Shown here one piece after another: positions 43,565 through 51,640 of a DNA stretch of 61,484 nt. Position 1 is the first letter of the stretch; each line of letters opens with the position of its first letter. Position numbers and translations under genes: made by a program. The notes under the pieces were generated by a model. It was not told the DNA's origin and did no database searches. It saw only the letters and a program-made list of their open reading frames with translations. The stretch is from Acetobacter malorum (GTDB taxonomy: Bacteria; Pseudomonadota; Alphaproteobacteria; Acetobacterales; Acetobacteraceae): assembly GCF_001580615.1 (NCBI RefSeq), contig NZ_LHZC01000037.1, positions 1-61,484 on the forward strand, written 5' to 3'.

Positions 43565-45175
43565 TTAGTTCTGGGGCGCATCCCCCAGCGCACCGGTTGC
43601 AAAGGCCAGACTGGCGGCGGCAATCAGGGCGGCATAATAGGTATCGGAATGGCCAAGCTGCGCATCGAGCAGACCTGTTTGTGCCAGCGTGGCCTGCGTG
43701 ATGGACCCGACCCCGCTTTGATACGCGGCAAAGGCGGCGTTAAAGCTGGTTTGCGCTGCGGTTTGCAGGCGGCCTGCCGCTGTGTAGGCGCTCAGGCTGC
43801 CATGCAGGCTGTTTTCTGCCGTGACAATCTGCTTCACGGACTCATCAACAGTTTTGCGCAAGAGAGTCTGCGCACTATCCGCCTGATTTTTGGCCTGCCG
43901 GAGCATGGCAGCCCGCATGCCGCCATCAAACACAGGCACGGTAATGCCACCCAGAATAAGGCTGCTGAAATTGTTGGTCGACAGGTTCAGCGTGGGGTTG
44001 GAATCAGCACCAATGCCCGGCACGGAAGACAGCGCCAGATGCCCTGTGGTGTAGGCGACATTGCCGGACAGGAAAACTTTTGGAAGAAACTCGGCTTTTG
44101 CAGCAGCAATATTGCTCTGTGAGGCTTTTGCCGCGGCATAGGCCGCAAGAACATCCGGACGCTGCGCGACAGCCTGCCGGACCATTTCATCTGTCAGACG
44201 CATGTCGGCCATTGTCAGCGGTCGGTTTGAAATATCCTGTGTTTGCAGGCGCGTATTGGGGGAAATCCCCATGGCGGTCATCAGGTCCAGATAGGTATTT
44301 TCTGCGGTATTCTGGGCCTGCACAAGCCGGAGTTCCGCCTGTGCCGTCATCTGCTGGGCTTGGGTCACATCCACAATGGTGCCTTGCCCTTGTTTAAGGC
44401 GCATTTCAGCCGCAGCCTGCACCTTTCTGGCATTCTCCAAAGCCTGCTGCACCAGTGTCACACGAGCGGCGGCTGCGGCATGGGTATAAAAAGCCAGTGC
44501 CACCGCATAGATGACTTTCTGATGCGCCGCCGTAAACAGGATATTGGTGGCGAGCTGCGTCTGTTTGGCAGCGTTGACCACGGCCTCCCGCTTGCCAAAG
44601 TCAAACAGCAGCCATTGCATGCTGAGCGTCTGTACTTCGCCATGGCCGGAATTGCGATTACGGACGCCGTCTCCAAGAGATTCCGCCTGATTGATCCCGT
44701 TATTTATAACGCTGCCGATGTACCCGGCATTGCTCAGACTGGGATTGCTGCCGTTGTTGCTCTGGTGGGTATAGCCGCCCACAACCGTCGCGCTTAAATG
44801 CGGCAGATAGGCGGTGCGGGTAATGCCAACAGCCAGAGCGGCATCGCGCGCGGTGTTCCATGCCTGCCGGGTGGTGGGGTTGGCCGACTGTGCAAGGTCA
44901 ATCAGTTCCGGCAGGGAATAAGTGTGCGTTCTGCTGACACCCGCATCCGCCGGGCGCGGGAGAATGGTTTCATTAGCAGGCAGGGTGTAACCCGCAGGCA
45001 GAGCTAGCCCGCGCTTATTCTTGCCCGGCAGCAACTCGCCTTTGTCCGATACATTGGGCTGCCATGGCGCGTCTGGCCGGTCTGGTGCGCTTTTCAGAGC
45101 TTCCGTTGCGCAGCCTCCCAACAGAAAAAGCAGGCTTGTGGTCAGGCGGGCTGAGCGGAGGGAGAAGCGGGTCAT
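43565..45175 (-). CDS. Efflux outer-membrane lipoprotein (TolC/NodT family)
   Basis: 536 residues with a lipobox, LLGGC, near residue 22. Two TolC repeats of long helices with short strands; THTYSLPELIDLAQSANPTT and AQRPDVLAAYAAAKASQSNI are typical of the outer-membrane factor family. It forms the outer-membrane channel for the HlyD and FUSC proteins encoded just upstream. Overlaps the FUSC gene by ATGA. The operon has the same content and order as E. coli mdtNOP with ytcA. Confidence 0.9.
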   Translation of the reverse strand: MTRFSLRSARLTTSLLFLLGGCATEALKSAPDRPDAPWQPNVSDKGELLPGKNKRGLALPAGYTLPANETILPRPADAGVSRTHTYSLPELIDLAQSANPTTRQAWNTARDAALAVGITRTAYLPHLSATVVGGYTHQSNNGSNPSLSNAGYIGSVINNGINQAESLGDGVRNRNSGHGEVQTLSMQWLLFDFGKREAVVNAAKQTQLATNILFTAAHQKVIYAVALAFYTHAAAAARVTLVQQALENARKVQAAAEMRLKQGQGTIVDVTQAQQMTAQAELRLVQAQNTAENTYLDLMTAMGISPNTRLQTQDISNRPLTMADMRLTDEMVRQAVAQRPDVLAAYAAAKASQSNIAAAKAEFLPKVFLSGNVAYTTGHLALSSVPGIGADSNPTLNLSTNNFSSLILGGITVPVFDGGMRAAMLRQAKNQADSAQTLLRKTVDESVKQIVTAENSLHGSLSAYTAAGRLQTAAQTSFNAAFAAYQSGVGSITQATLAQTGLLDAQLGHSDTYYAALIAAASLAFATGALGDAPQN

Positions 45176-46989
45176 GACACCACCTTGTCCAGAGAGGCGA
45201 GTTGGGCAGACGCAGCGGTGCGCCGCGCGGGGATCAGACCGTCTTCTGTCAGGCAGGAAATCTGGCTGGTGATGGCCTGATAGGTGGCGAGTTCATCCAT
45301 GTTGGCGCGCAGATGGATGGGTTCAACGCTGGCAAATTCAATCATACGTTCGGCCTGTGCCAGCGCACTTTGCACGGCGGCAGCCTGTTGCAGTTCAGCC
45401 TGCACAGAGGAGGCATTGAACTGCGCCTGTAAAGCCTTCAGAGCGGTGGAAACTTTATCCCGGATTTTGTCATAAGCACTGGATGGCCAGAAGCTGGTAA
45501 AAACAGCATAGGTAATGAAATTTCCAAGGAGAATACCGATAATACGGTCTCGGGCCGTCGTCATGTCCGAAGTCGGGCCATAACCCTTCAGGTCGGACAG
45601 GAAGAAGGCTAGACCAATCTGGAAGCCTGCATATGCAATCCGTTCATCCCCCGATTTAACCCATGCGGCAAGGAGAGAGCCTGCAAAAATCAGCACCAGA
45701 AAGGCAGCGATATTGGTCAGGTGGGGCATGACGAAAATGATGGAGAGGATGCCCAGTGCGCCCCCAACCAGCGCCCCGCTAATGCGCAGGGTCAATTTGG
45801 AAATCATTTCCCCCATGGTTGGGAGGGCGACAATAAAACAGGTGATGATGCAGGTGTGGATGCCATCCCAGTTTAGAATCTTGAAGATAAAATAGCTGAG
45901 CATCACAGCTGCGGTGCCTTTAACGGCAAAGCGCACATGCTCCGGGTTGGTCCAGGCATCCGGCGCGAAAAAACCGGAGGAAGAAGATTTGCTTTTGGAT
46001 TTTTCTGAGGCGCCTTCCTCTGCTGGTTTTGTAAAGTCCGGCAACAAAGCTGCAAGCTGTGTGAGCGCCGGGGGGGTATGCGGCATAGGTGGCTGTGCGA
46101 TATCGGTTGGATAGCCACCGCTCTGAAAAATATCTGCTATTTCAAGCAGGGTTTCAATCAGGGCTTCTGGCGCCTCAGAGTGTATATCGGGTGCGTCTGT
46201 TGCCTCACACGCCGCAGCGTGGGCAACGGCCAGAACACCGACACTGCGTAAAATGGCCTGTTGCAGGCTGGCAAGATCCTGCTTGCGCCACAGCTTTTCC
46301 AGTCCTGCCATTTTCAGGGACATAATCATGCCTTTCGTCCCGTCCCGTAGCAGGGCTTCGGCCTGATCTCTTGTTTGCTCATCCTCCGGGGAGCGCAGCA
46401 GGGCAGCGCTCAGGCGCAGATGGTTGGCAAGAGTGCGGGTCAGAATGGTTTTGGGAGACGGGCAGATGAAGGGCGCGAGGCACACCATCACAGCGCCCGG
46501 CACCAGAATGAACAGGTCGGCATAGAGCAAGGCGCGGGTTGCCAGTTCCCCGATGGGCACGTTCCCGATGGCGATCATGGCATACACCACCACCAGCCCC
46601 AGCATGTAGGCCACGGGTTTCAGCTTGCTGGCTGACCCGAGGAAAAAGAAACCGAAGGATAAAACGGCTGTGGCAATCACAAGACCCATCGGGTGGTCCA
46701 GCGTCAGGTGCATCAGCCCGAACATCATGAGGATGATGACGCCAAACAGGATGTTAACAGCCAGCCCGGCCAGCACATTGGTCACACGGTCTTTTTGCCA
46801 CAGTGCCATGGTGACAAGGGCGGGCACGGCAATGTCCGGCACTTGCCAGATTTCTCCCACCAGCACCGTTGTGGTGCAGGCCGCCGCAACGCGCAGTGCG
46901 TTGCCGCCCCGGCCGGGCGCGCGCTCCGTGACAAGTTGCCAGAGGCGGGCCGCCGTCAGTGGTGGTTTGTTAGTGGCAGGCTTCGCCAT
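45172..46989 (-). CDS. FUSC family efflux protein (inner membrane, MdtO-like)
   Basis: 605 residues from the ATG at 46989; longer frames run into the HlyD gene. Membrane helices at about 30-190 and 370-510 flank a cytoplasmic helical region, as in MdtO/AaeB. The first block includes PGRGGNALRVAAACTTTVLV and the second HVRFAVKGTAAVMLSYFIFK. It likely exports aromatic acids or hydrophobic compounds together with the HlyD adaptor and NodT channel. Overlaps HlyD by 20 bases and the NodT gene by 4, so the complex is co-translated. Confidence 0.87.
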   Translation of the reverse strand: MAKPATNKPPLTAARLWQLVTERAPGRGGNALRVAAACTTTVLVGEIWQVPDIAVPALVTMALWQKDRVTNVLAGLAVNILFGVIILMMFGLMHLTLDHPMGLVIATAVLSFGFFFLGSASKLKPVAYMLGLVVVYAMIAIGNVPIGELATRALLYADLFILVPGAVMVCLAPFICPSPKTILTRTLANHLRLSAALLRSPEDEQTRDQAEALLRDGTKGMIMSLKMAGLEKLWRKQDLASLQQAILRSVGVLAVAHAAACEATDAPDIHSEAPEALIETLLEIADIFQSGGYPTDIAQPPMPHTPPALTQLAALLPDFTKPAEEGASEKSKSKSSSSGFFAPDAWTNPEHVRFAVKGTAAVMLSYFIFKILNWDGIHTCIITCFIVALPTMGEMISKLTLRISGALVGGALGILSIIFVMPHLTNIAAFLVLIFAGSLLAAWVKSGDERIAYAGFQIGLAFFLSDLKGYGPTSDMTTARDRIIGILLGNFITYAVFTSFWPSSAYDKIRDKVSTALKALQAQFNASSVQAELQQAAAVQSALAQAERMIEFASVEPIHLRANMDELATYQAITSQISCLTEDGLIPARRTAASAQLASLDKVVS

Positions 46990-48019
46990 GCCGGATCTCG
47001 ACTGTGGCTGTGGCCCCAAGCCGCAGCAGGCGCGGGTCCGCCGGGTCCAGCCGGATATGGACGGGGAAGCGCTGCGCCACATGCACCCAGTCCATCTCTC
47101 TCGGCACCAGTGGCAGCCCACGGGCGAGACCGGCGGAGTCTAGTGAGGCAACACCCCAGCCGATGCTCTCCACATGGCCGCGCAAGGGCGTGCGGCGGTC
47201 AATCATGGAATAGACTGTTGCGCAGTCTCCCGGCGCGATGGCGGGCAGAGTGATTTCCCGAATATTGGCGCTGGCATACCAGGCATCATTGGCAATCAGT
47301 GTGAAAAGAACCTGAGAGGGAGCCAGAATTTCCCCTTCCTTGACGCGCAAACTGGTGACGTACCCATCGGTCGGGGCAACCACGGTTGTCTGGCGCAGGG
47401 CGTAACGAGCCTGATCCAGCATGGCCTGCGCGGCTTGTTGGGCTGCAAGAGAGCTTTTCAGATCGCCAATAGCAATCTGTGCTGCGTCGGCTTGCTGATG
47501 GCTTTGGGAAAGGGAAATGGCGGCATCATTCAACGCCACACGGGCCTGATCATATTGCTGCCAGGGGATATAGGAGTGGCCGGCAAGAGGTTTGAGGCGT
47601 TCCACTGTGCGGGCTGCCAGATCATGATTGGTCTGCGCACGGGTTGCCTGATCCTGCGCGACAGCCGCATTAGCAGTTTTGACAGCCAGCAGGCGCTTCT
47701 GGTTTTCCACTTCCGCGGCGGCCAGAGCCAGATTGGCTTCTGCCTGATGCACCGCCAGTTCGTACGGTTCCGGGTCCAGACGGTAAAGAAGGTCTCCCTT
47801 TTTAACGGCCTGATTCACGTGCACAGGCAATGCAATCAGACGACCGCCGACCGTAGAGGCCATATGCACCACTTCGGCATCAATGGAGCCACTATCGGAT
47901 GAGGGATAGGCGCTGTCCTGGCGCGAGACGTACACGCCCAGACCAATGGCACCCAGAATGCAGACCGCAGCAATGGCAAGTCCGATGGGGCTGGTTGTGG
48001 AAAGAGAGACTTTCTTCAT
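46970..48019 (-). CDS. HlyD/EmrA family membrane fusion protein
   Basis: 349 residues. One N-terminal membrane anchor (SPIGLAIAAVCILGAIGLGVYV), a biotinyl-lipoyl-like half (DAEVVHMASTVGGRLIALPV, VNQAVKKGDLLYRLDP), a coiled-coil hairpin of about 110 residues, then the second half (TTVVAPTDGYVTSLRVKEGE). It bridges inner-membrane FUSC and outer-membrane NodT proteins across the periplasm. Second gene in the operon; starts 3 bases after the YtcA/DUF1656 stop. Confidence 0.9.
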   Translation of the reverse strand: MKKVSLSTTSPIGLAIAAVCILGAIGLGVYVSRQDSAYPSSDSGSIDAEVVHMASTVGGRLIALPVHVNQAVKKGDLLYRLDPEPYELAVHQAEANLALAAAEVENQKRLLAVKTANAAVAQDQATRAQTNHDLAARTVERLKPLAGHSYIPWQQYDQARVALNDAAISLSQSHQQADAAQIAIGDLKSSLAAQQAAQAMLDQARYALRQTTVVAPTDGYVTSLRVKEGEILAPSQVLFTLIANDAWYASANIREITLPAIAPGDCATVYSMIDRRTPLRGHVESIGWGVASLDSAGLARGLPLVPREMDWVHVAQRFPVHIRLDPADPRLLRLGATATVEIRHGEACH

Positions 48020-48022
48020 ACT

Positions 48023-48295
48023 CTACGGTCCAAACCAGATGAGCCACGTTAGCAGGGCGGTGATGACCCCGAGGGACAGGTAGGTAAACAGGCGCAGGCT
48101 TAGTAAAGCATCAACGCCCGTCAGAACAAAAACCACGCGCAGGCCGACAGAAACGGCAATGCCGATCATGCCGCACAGCATCCAATCTGGAAAATACGCA
48201 CCGACCAGTGAAAAAGAGGGAGCGCCCTGTACCGTGCATCCGCCAAGCAGAAGAGCAGAGCTGATGCCAAATGGGCGGATGGACAAACGAAGCAT
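48023..48295 (-). CDS. YtcA/DUF1656 family small lipoprotein
   Basis: 90 residues from the ATG at 48295. Lipobox-like GISSALLLGGC, then two hydrophobic helices: SLVGAYFPDWMLCGMIGIAV and LFTYLSLGVITALLTWLIW. PDWM followed by a membrane helix is the DUF1656 signature found at the head of MdtNOP and AaeXAB exporters. Role unknown; likely an accessory inner-membrane subunit. First gene of the efflux operon. No regulator is seen beside it. Confidence 0.82.
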   Translation of the reverse strand: MLRLSIRPFGISSALLLGGCTVQGAPSFSLVGAYFPDWMLCGMIGIAVSVGLRVVFVLTGVDALLSLRLFTYLSLGVITALLTWLIWFGP

Positions 48296-48383
48296 GGCTG
48301 CAAAGTGGTATAATTTTGACGAGCCTGTCAATCAATTCAGCCATAGGTAGCGGGTTCATAGCGAAAGGATGAGAGGACAGTAG

Positions 48384-48740
48384 ATGACAACACCGGTCGT
48401 GATTTACGGGATCAAGAGTTGTGACACCATGCGTAAGGCCCGGACGTGGCTGGACGAGCACGGTGTGGCTTATCAGTTCCATGACTACAAAAGTCAGGGG
48501 ATTGATGCCGAACGTCTGAAAAAATGGATGGATGTGGTCGGGTGGGAAACGCTGCTCAACCGTGCGGGAACAACCTTCCGCAAATTGCCGGAAGACCAGA
48601 AAACCAATCTGGATGCCACCAAAGCTCTGGCGTTGATGCTGGCTCAGCCGTCGATGATCAAACGGCCTGTTCTGGAGGCTGGCTCTGTTGTGGTGGGGTT
48701 TAAGCCGGAGCTTTATGCTCAGACATTTGCGGCGCGCTAG
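48384..48740 (+). CDS. ArsC/Spx/YffB family thioredoxin-fold protein
   Basis: 118 residues with GAGAGGA before the start. The N-terminal YGIKSCDTMRKARTWLDEHG has one Cys (SCDT) followed by the arsenate-reductase-like helix. FHDYKSQGIDAERLKKW and MIKRPVLEAG (the R-P motif) fit the YffB subgroup. YffB members are thought to be glutathione-dependent thiol reductases of unknown substrate; arsenate reduction is not implied. Stands alone, divergent from the efflux operon. Confidence 0.85.
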   Translation: MTTPVVIYGIKSCDTMRKARTWLDEHGVAYQFHDYKSQGIDAERLKKWMDVVGWETLLNRAGTTFRKLPEDQKTNLDATKALALMLAQPSMIKRPVLEAGSVVVGFKPELYAQTFAAR

Positions 48741-48752
48741 GAGCGCCGACTA

Positions 48753-48775
48753 CCCCCGGCCAGAAAAGCCGGGGG
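48753..48775. terminator. Strong GC hairpin between convergent genes
   Basis: CCCCCGGC-CAGAAAA-GCCGGGGG, 8-bp perfect stem between the ArsC-like gene and bfr. No T-run follows on either strand, so termination is likely but not certain. Confidence 0.55.
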
Positions 48776-48790
48776 AAGGGGAGAACAGGA

Positions 48791-49276
48791 TTAGTCCTGA
48801 TCAGGGGCAGCAGCAGAGTTCAGGTGGATGTAGCGTTCAATGCCAACCTGCTTGATCAGGTCGAACTGGCGATCGAGGAAGTCTTCATGTTCTTCTTCGT
48901 TCGTAAGGATTTTCAGCAGCAGGTCACGAGAGACGTAGTCCCGCACGCTTTCGCAATAGGCAATGCCTTCACGCAGGTCGCCAATTGCCTTTTCTTCCAG
49001 CTTCAGGTCGCATTCCAGAATTTCCTTCACGTCCTGACCAATCAGGATGGTGTTCAGGCGCTGGACATTCGGCAGGCCACCCAGGAAGAGGATGCGTTCA
49101 ATCAGCCAGTCGGCATGGCGCATTTCTTCGATGGATTCTTCATATTCCTTCTTGCCCAGCAGGGTCACGCCCCAGTGGCGCAGCGTGCGGGCATGCAGGA
49201 AATACTGGTTGATGGCCGTTAGCTCGTTGGTGAGCTGGGTGTTCAGATGTTCGATAACTTTTGCGTCTTTAACCAT
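48791..49276 (-). CDS. bfr: Bacterioferritin
   Basis: 161 residues from the ATG at 49276; the 17 residues before it look unlike a bacterioferritin start. The four-helix ferritin fold is clear: LNTQLTNELTAINQYFLHAR (ferroxidase Glu), the haem Met in EEMRHADWLIERILFLGG, NVQRLNTILIGQDVKEILEC, and ILTNEEEHEDFLDRQFDLI with the second set of iron ligands. Stores iron as a haem-containing 24-mer. The upstream region is AT-rich and contains the palindrome at 49356-49371. Confidence 0.95.
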   Translation of the reverse strand: MVKDAKVIEHLNTQLTNELTAINQYFLHARTLRHWGVTLLGKKEYEESIEEMRHADWLIERILFLGGLPNVQRLNTILIGQDVKEILECDLKLEEKAIGDLREGIAYCESVRDYVSRDLLLKILTNEEEHEDFLDRQFDLIKQVGIERYIHLNSAAAPDQD

Positions 49277-49355
49277 GATGCGGACCTTCTGTTCAGGTTT
49301 AGAACTTAGGGCCAGCATGTAACGCAACCTTTTATAGAAGGCAAATAAAAAATTC

Positions 49356-49371
49356 TTCTATATCAATAGAA
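49356..49371. promoter_or_regulatory. Palindrome upstream of bfr
   Basis: TTCTAT-ATCA-ATAGAA, perfect 6-base arms, 80 bases before the bfr start. It could be an iron-regulator site (Irr- or Fur-like) but does not match a strict consensus. Confidence 0.4.
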
Positions 49372-49505
49372 TATAGGAATTAAGTCTCACTATCAACAAG
49401 AGGTATTTCTTATCAGATACTTCTGAAAAAATGATGTTTTTCAAGTCACGGAGATGTGAGTGGTCTCAGGAGTGCCTGCAGCGCTGCCTGAGGAGGGCAG
49501 ACCTG

Positions 49506-50288
49506 TCAGGGCGTGATGGAAGCGGGTTGGGTATGTGGCGGGAGGGTTTGCAGGCGTTCCTGCAAGGCTGTGTAAAGCGTGGGATCCCCTGCCTCGCCCA
49601 GGCTGGTCAAAGCACGATCCATGGCCAGAAGAATATCTGACGTGGCATCCGGCAGGGCCTGCCGCCACCAGTGCAGGGCATCATCCACATGCCCGGCGTC
49701 GACCAGCGCCGTGGCATAGTTGTGGCAGCCGCGATAATCGCCCCCCTCAGCGGATTTACGATACCAGACTAAAGCGGCCTCTTTATCCTGAGGCGTCTCC
49801 CAGCCTTCTTCCAAAAAGCGTGCCAGAAGATTCATGGACTTGGCGTGCCCGTTGTGCGCCGCGGTTGTGAACAGGCCGAGCGCTTTTTTCATGTCACGCG
49901 GGATACCAAGGCCACGCATGGTCAGAATGCCCAGATTATAACGGCCCCATTCATCGCCCAGACTGGCGGCGGTTTCATAATGACGGGCGGCCTGCTGCAG
50001 GTTTTCCCCGCACCCCCAGCCAAAATGGTGGCAGCGGCCCAGCATATTATGGGCTGGCCCGTATCCGGCATTGGCTGCCATGGTGAACCACACAAGAGCC
50101 TTAGAGTGGTCAGGCTGGATATAGGCACTATTCAGCAGCACTTTGCCCCATAAAACCTGATCCAGATGATGGCCGCGTTCCGCCCGTTGACGAATGGCGT
50201 CTATCTGCTCCGGCAAAGGGGCCGGGACAGACTTTTTGTTCTTCTGTGGCCGTGAAAACAACTGCTGCCAAATGCCCGCGCCTGACAT
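49506..50288 (-). CDS. Sel1-repeat (SEL1-like TPR) protein
   Basis: 260 residues from the ATG at 50288, which has GAGAGGTGG before it; the longer frame would run through the Fur box. Several Sel1-like repeats are visible: AYIQPDHSKALVWFTMAANA, GCGENLQQAARHYETAASLG, GIPRDMKKALGLFTTAAHNG, TPQDKEAALVWYRKSAEGG, then a shorter one (GHVDDALHWWRQAL). No signal peptide. These repeats bind other proteins; the partner is unknown. A near-consensus Fur box immediately upstream suggests it is made under iron limitation. Confidence 0.85.
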   Translation of the reverse strand: MSGAGIWQQLFSRPQKNKKSVPAPLPEQIDAIRQRAERGHHLDQVLWGKVLLNSAYIQPDHSKALVWFTMAANAGYGPAHNMLGRCHHFGWGCGENLQQAARHYETAASLGDEWGRYNLGILTMRGLGIPRDMKKALGLFTTAAHNGHAKSMNLLARFLEEGWETPQDKEAALVWYRKSAEGGDYRGCHNYATALVDAGHVDDALHWWRQALPDATSDILLAMDRALTSLGEAGDPTLYTALQERLQTLPPHTQPASITP

Positions 50289-50306
50289 GAATCTCCACCT
50301 CTCTTT

Positions 50307-50325
50307 GAGAAGGATTATCATTATC
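50307..50325 (-). promoter_or_regulatory. Fur box upstream of the Sel1-repeat gene
   Basis: Minus strand reads GATAATGATAATCCTTCTC. Against the classical 19-base Fur consensus (GATAATGATAATCATTATC) 17 of 19 bases match, the first 13 without a break. It ends 18 bases before the ATG at 50288. Confidence 0.65.
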
Positions 50326-50458
50326 AAAATTGGGGCCATGGAGCAATTGCGGGGAGTGCGGGGTGGCTATGCAGAGTGGGATGTTAAAGTTTCAACCGAC
50401 CGGCGCAGGGGTAGCGCGAGTAACTATGCGCGTGCCCCGGTTATGATCCCTGAAGGGA

Positions 50459-51640
50459 TTATGGCTGGACCAGAGAGTCCAGTATCTTGCGCAGGTCGGA
50501 AAAATGAATGCGCTCCTGTTCAAGTCGGAGGTTCTGGCTAAACAGATCAGTTTGAAGAGCCGTAAAAACACTCTGCTCAGAGGGCGTTAGGCGGGAAAGC
50601 GGATGCCGCACGGGGGAAGGTTCCTTATCCCAGAACGCGCTATAAGCGAGCAAGGTTGGCTCATCCATCAGGAAAGAATGCGTCCGGGGTAAAATGGCAC
50701 GGAGGTGATCAAGAATCCTGAACCCGTGCGTATCAATGTCTCCCCAGTAATAAATAGAGCATTTTTGCAACCAGTGGGCGGGTTTCAGAACATCCCAGCA
50801 ATAGCCTGCTCCAAAAATGACCAGAGCATTCTCAAGATAAGGGAAAGCAAGAAAGCAACTTTCATTTTCCACAATGAAAATACGACATCCCATAAGGGAT
50901 AGGGCTGCAAAACTTTCGGAGTCCAGCGTGATGTCGGGATGCGCGATGGTGGGGAAGGGAGAGAGTGCAGCATCCAAAACCCGAAAACGAATGCGTAAAG
51001 GTTTGGTGCGAAATCCGTAGCGTGGCTCAAACTGATCCATGCCAGAACAGGCTCTATTAACGGATTGTTCTGGCAGAGCATGCTGAAAAAGCTGAGAGAG
51101 AATAGTCCTGTTGCGTTCAATGAATTTGGTATGAATTCCCGGTAGGTCGACCTGTCTCAGATAGATGCCGGGAGCAGGGTTGTCCCTCATCCAGACAGCG
51201 AGGGTTAAAAGTCGTTCCCATTCTGTGGCGTGGCGGTGAGCTGTGAGAGCATTTTGAGCAAGCCAAGGTAGTAGAAAAGGCGCTTTTTCTATTGTCAGGG
51301 CATGGAGCGCCAAAATCTGACGAGCGGTGTCGTGCTTGTCCAGTAAGGCAAGAGCATCTTCCAGTGTTTCAATAACGACTTTGTGCGGGATGGTCTGTGT
51401 GCCCTGCACCCTATTTTTCACTGTGTGTCGGATGAGCCTGATATGCCGCATCGCATTAAGCATTTCCGTCCAGTCTCTGACGGCATGGAGGTGCTTCGTA
51501 ATATCTGAGGCACTTGGGGTGCGCAGGGTGAGGGTTAACGGAAATAAGCATGTTTTGCTGATAAGGGCATTGGGGAGTGTCCCCTTTTTCCATAAACGCT
51601 CAAGCTGTTTTTTGAGGTCTGCCGGCGTAGTCCAGTTCAC
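50459..51640 (-). CDS. jetD: Wadjet type I nuclease subunit JetD (DUF3322/DUF2220)
   Basis: 393 residues, starting at a GTG that overlaps the jetC stop (GTGA). The N-terminal DUF3322-like part is WTTPADLKKQLERLWKKG to about residue 190. The C-terminal DUF2220/TOPRIM-like part has RIFIVENESCFLAFP (around 253) and IYYWGDIDTHGFRIL (around 297), which supply the acidic metal ligands. JetD makes the double-strand cut in the closed circular plasmids that the JetABC motor recognises. Last gene of a complete jetABCD operon. Confidence 0.9.
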   Translation of the reverse strand: MNWTTPADLKKQLERLWKKGTLPNALISKTCLFPLTLTLRTPSASDITKHLHAVRDWTEMLNAMRHIRLIRHTVKNRVQGTQTIPHKVVIETLEDALALLDKHDTARQILALHALTIEKAPFLLPWLAQNALTAHRHATEWERLLTLAVWMRDNPAPGIYLRQVDLPGIHTKFIERNRTILSQLFQHALPEQSVNRACSGMDQFEPRYGFRTKPLRIRFRVLDAALSPFPTIAHPDITLDSESFAALSLMGCRIFIVENESCFLAFPYLENALVIFGAGYCWDVLKPAHWLQKCSIYYWGDIDTHGFRILDHLRAILPRTHSFLMDEPTLLAYSAFWDKEPSPVRHPLSRLTPSEQSVFTALQTDLFSQNLRLEQERIHFSDLRKILDSLVQP

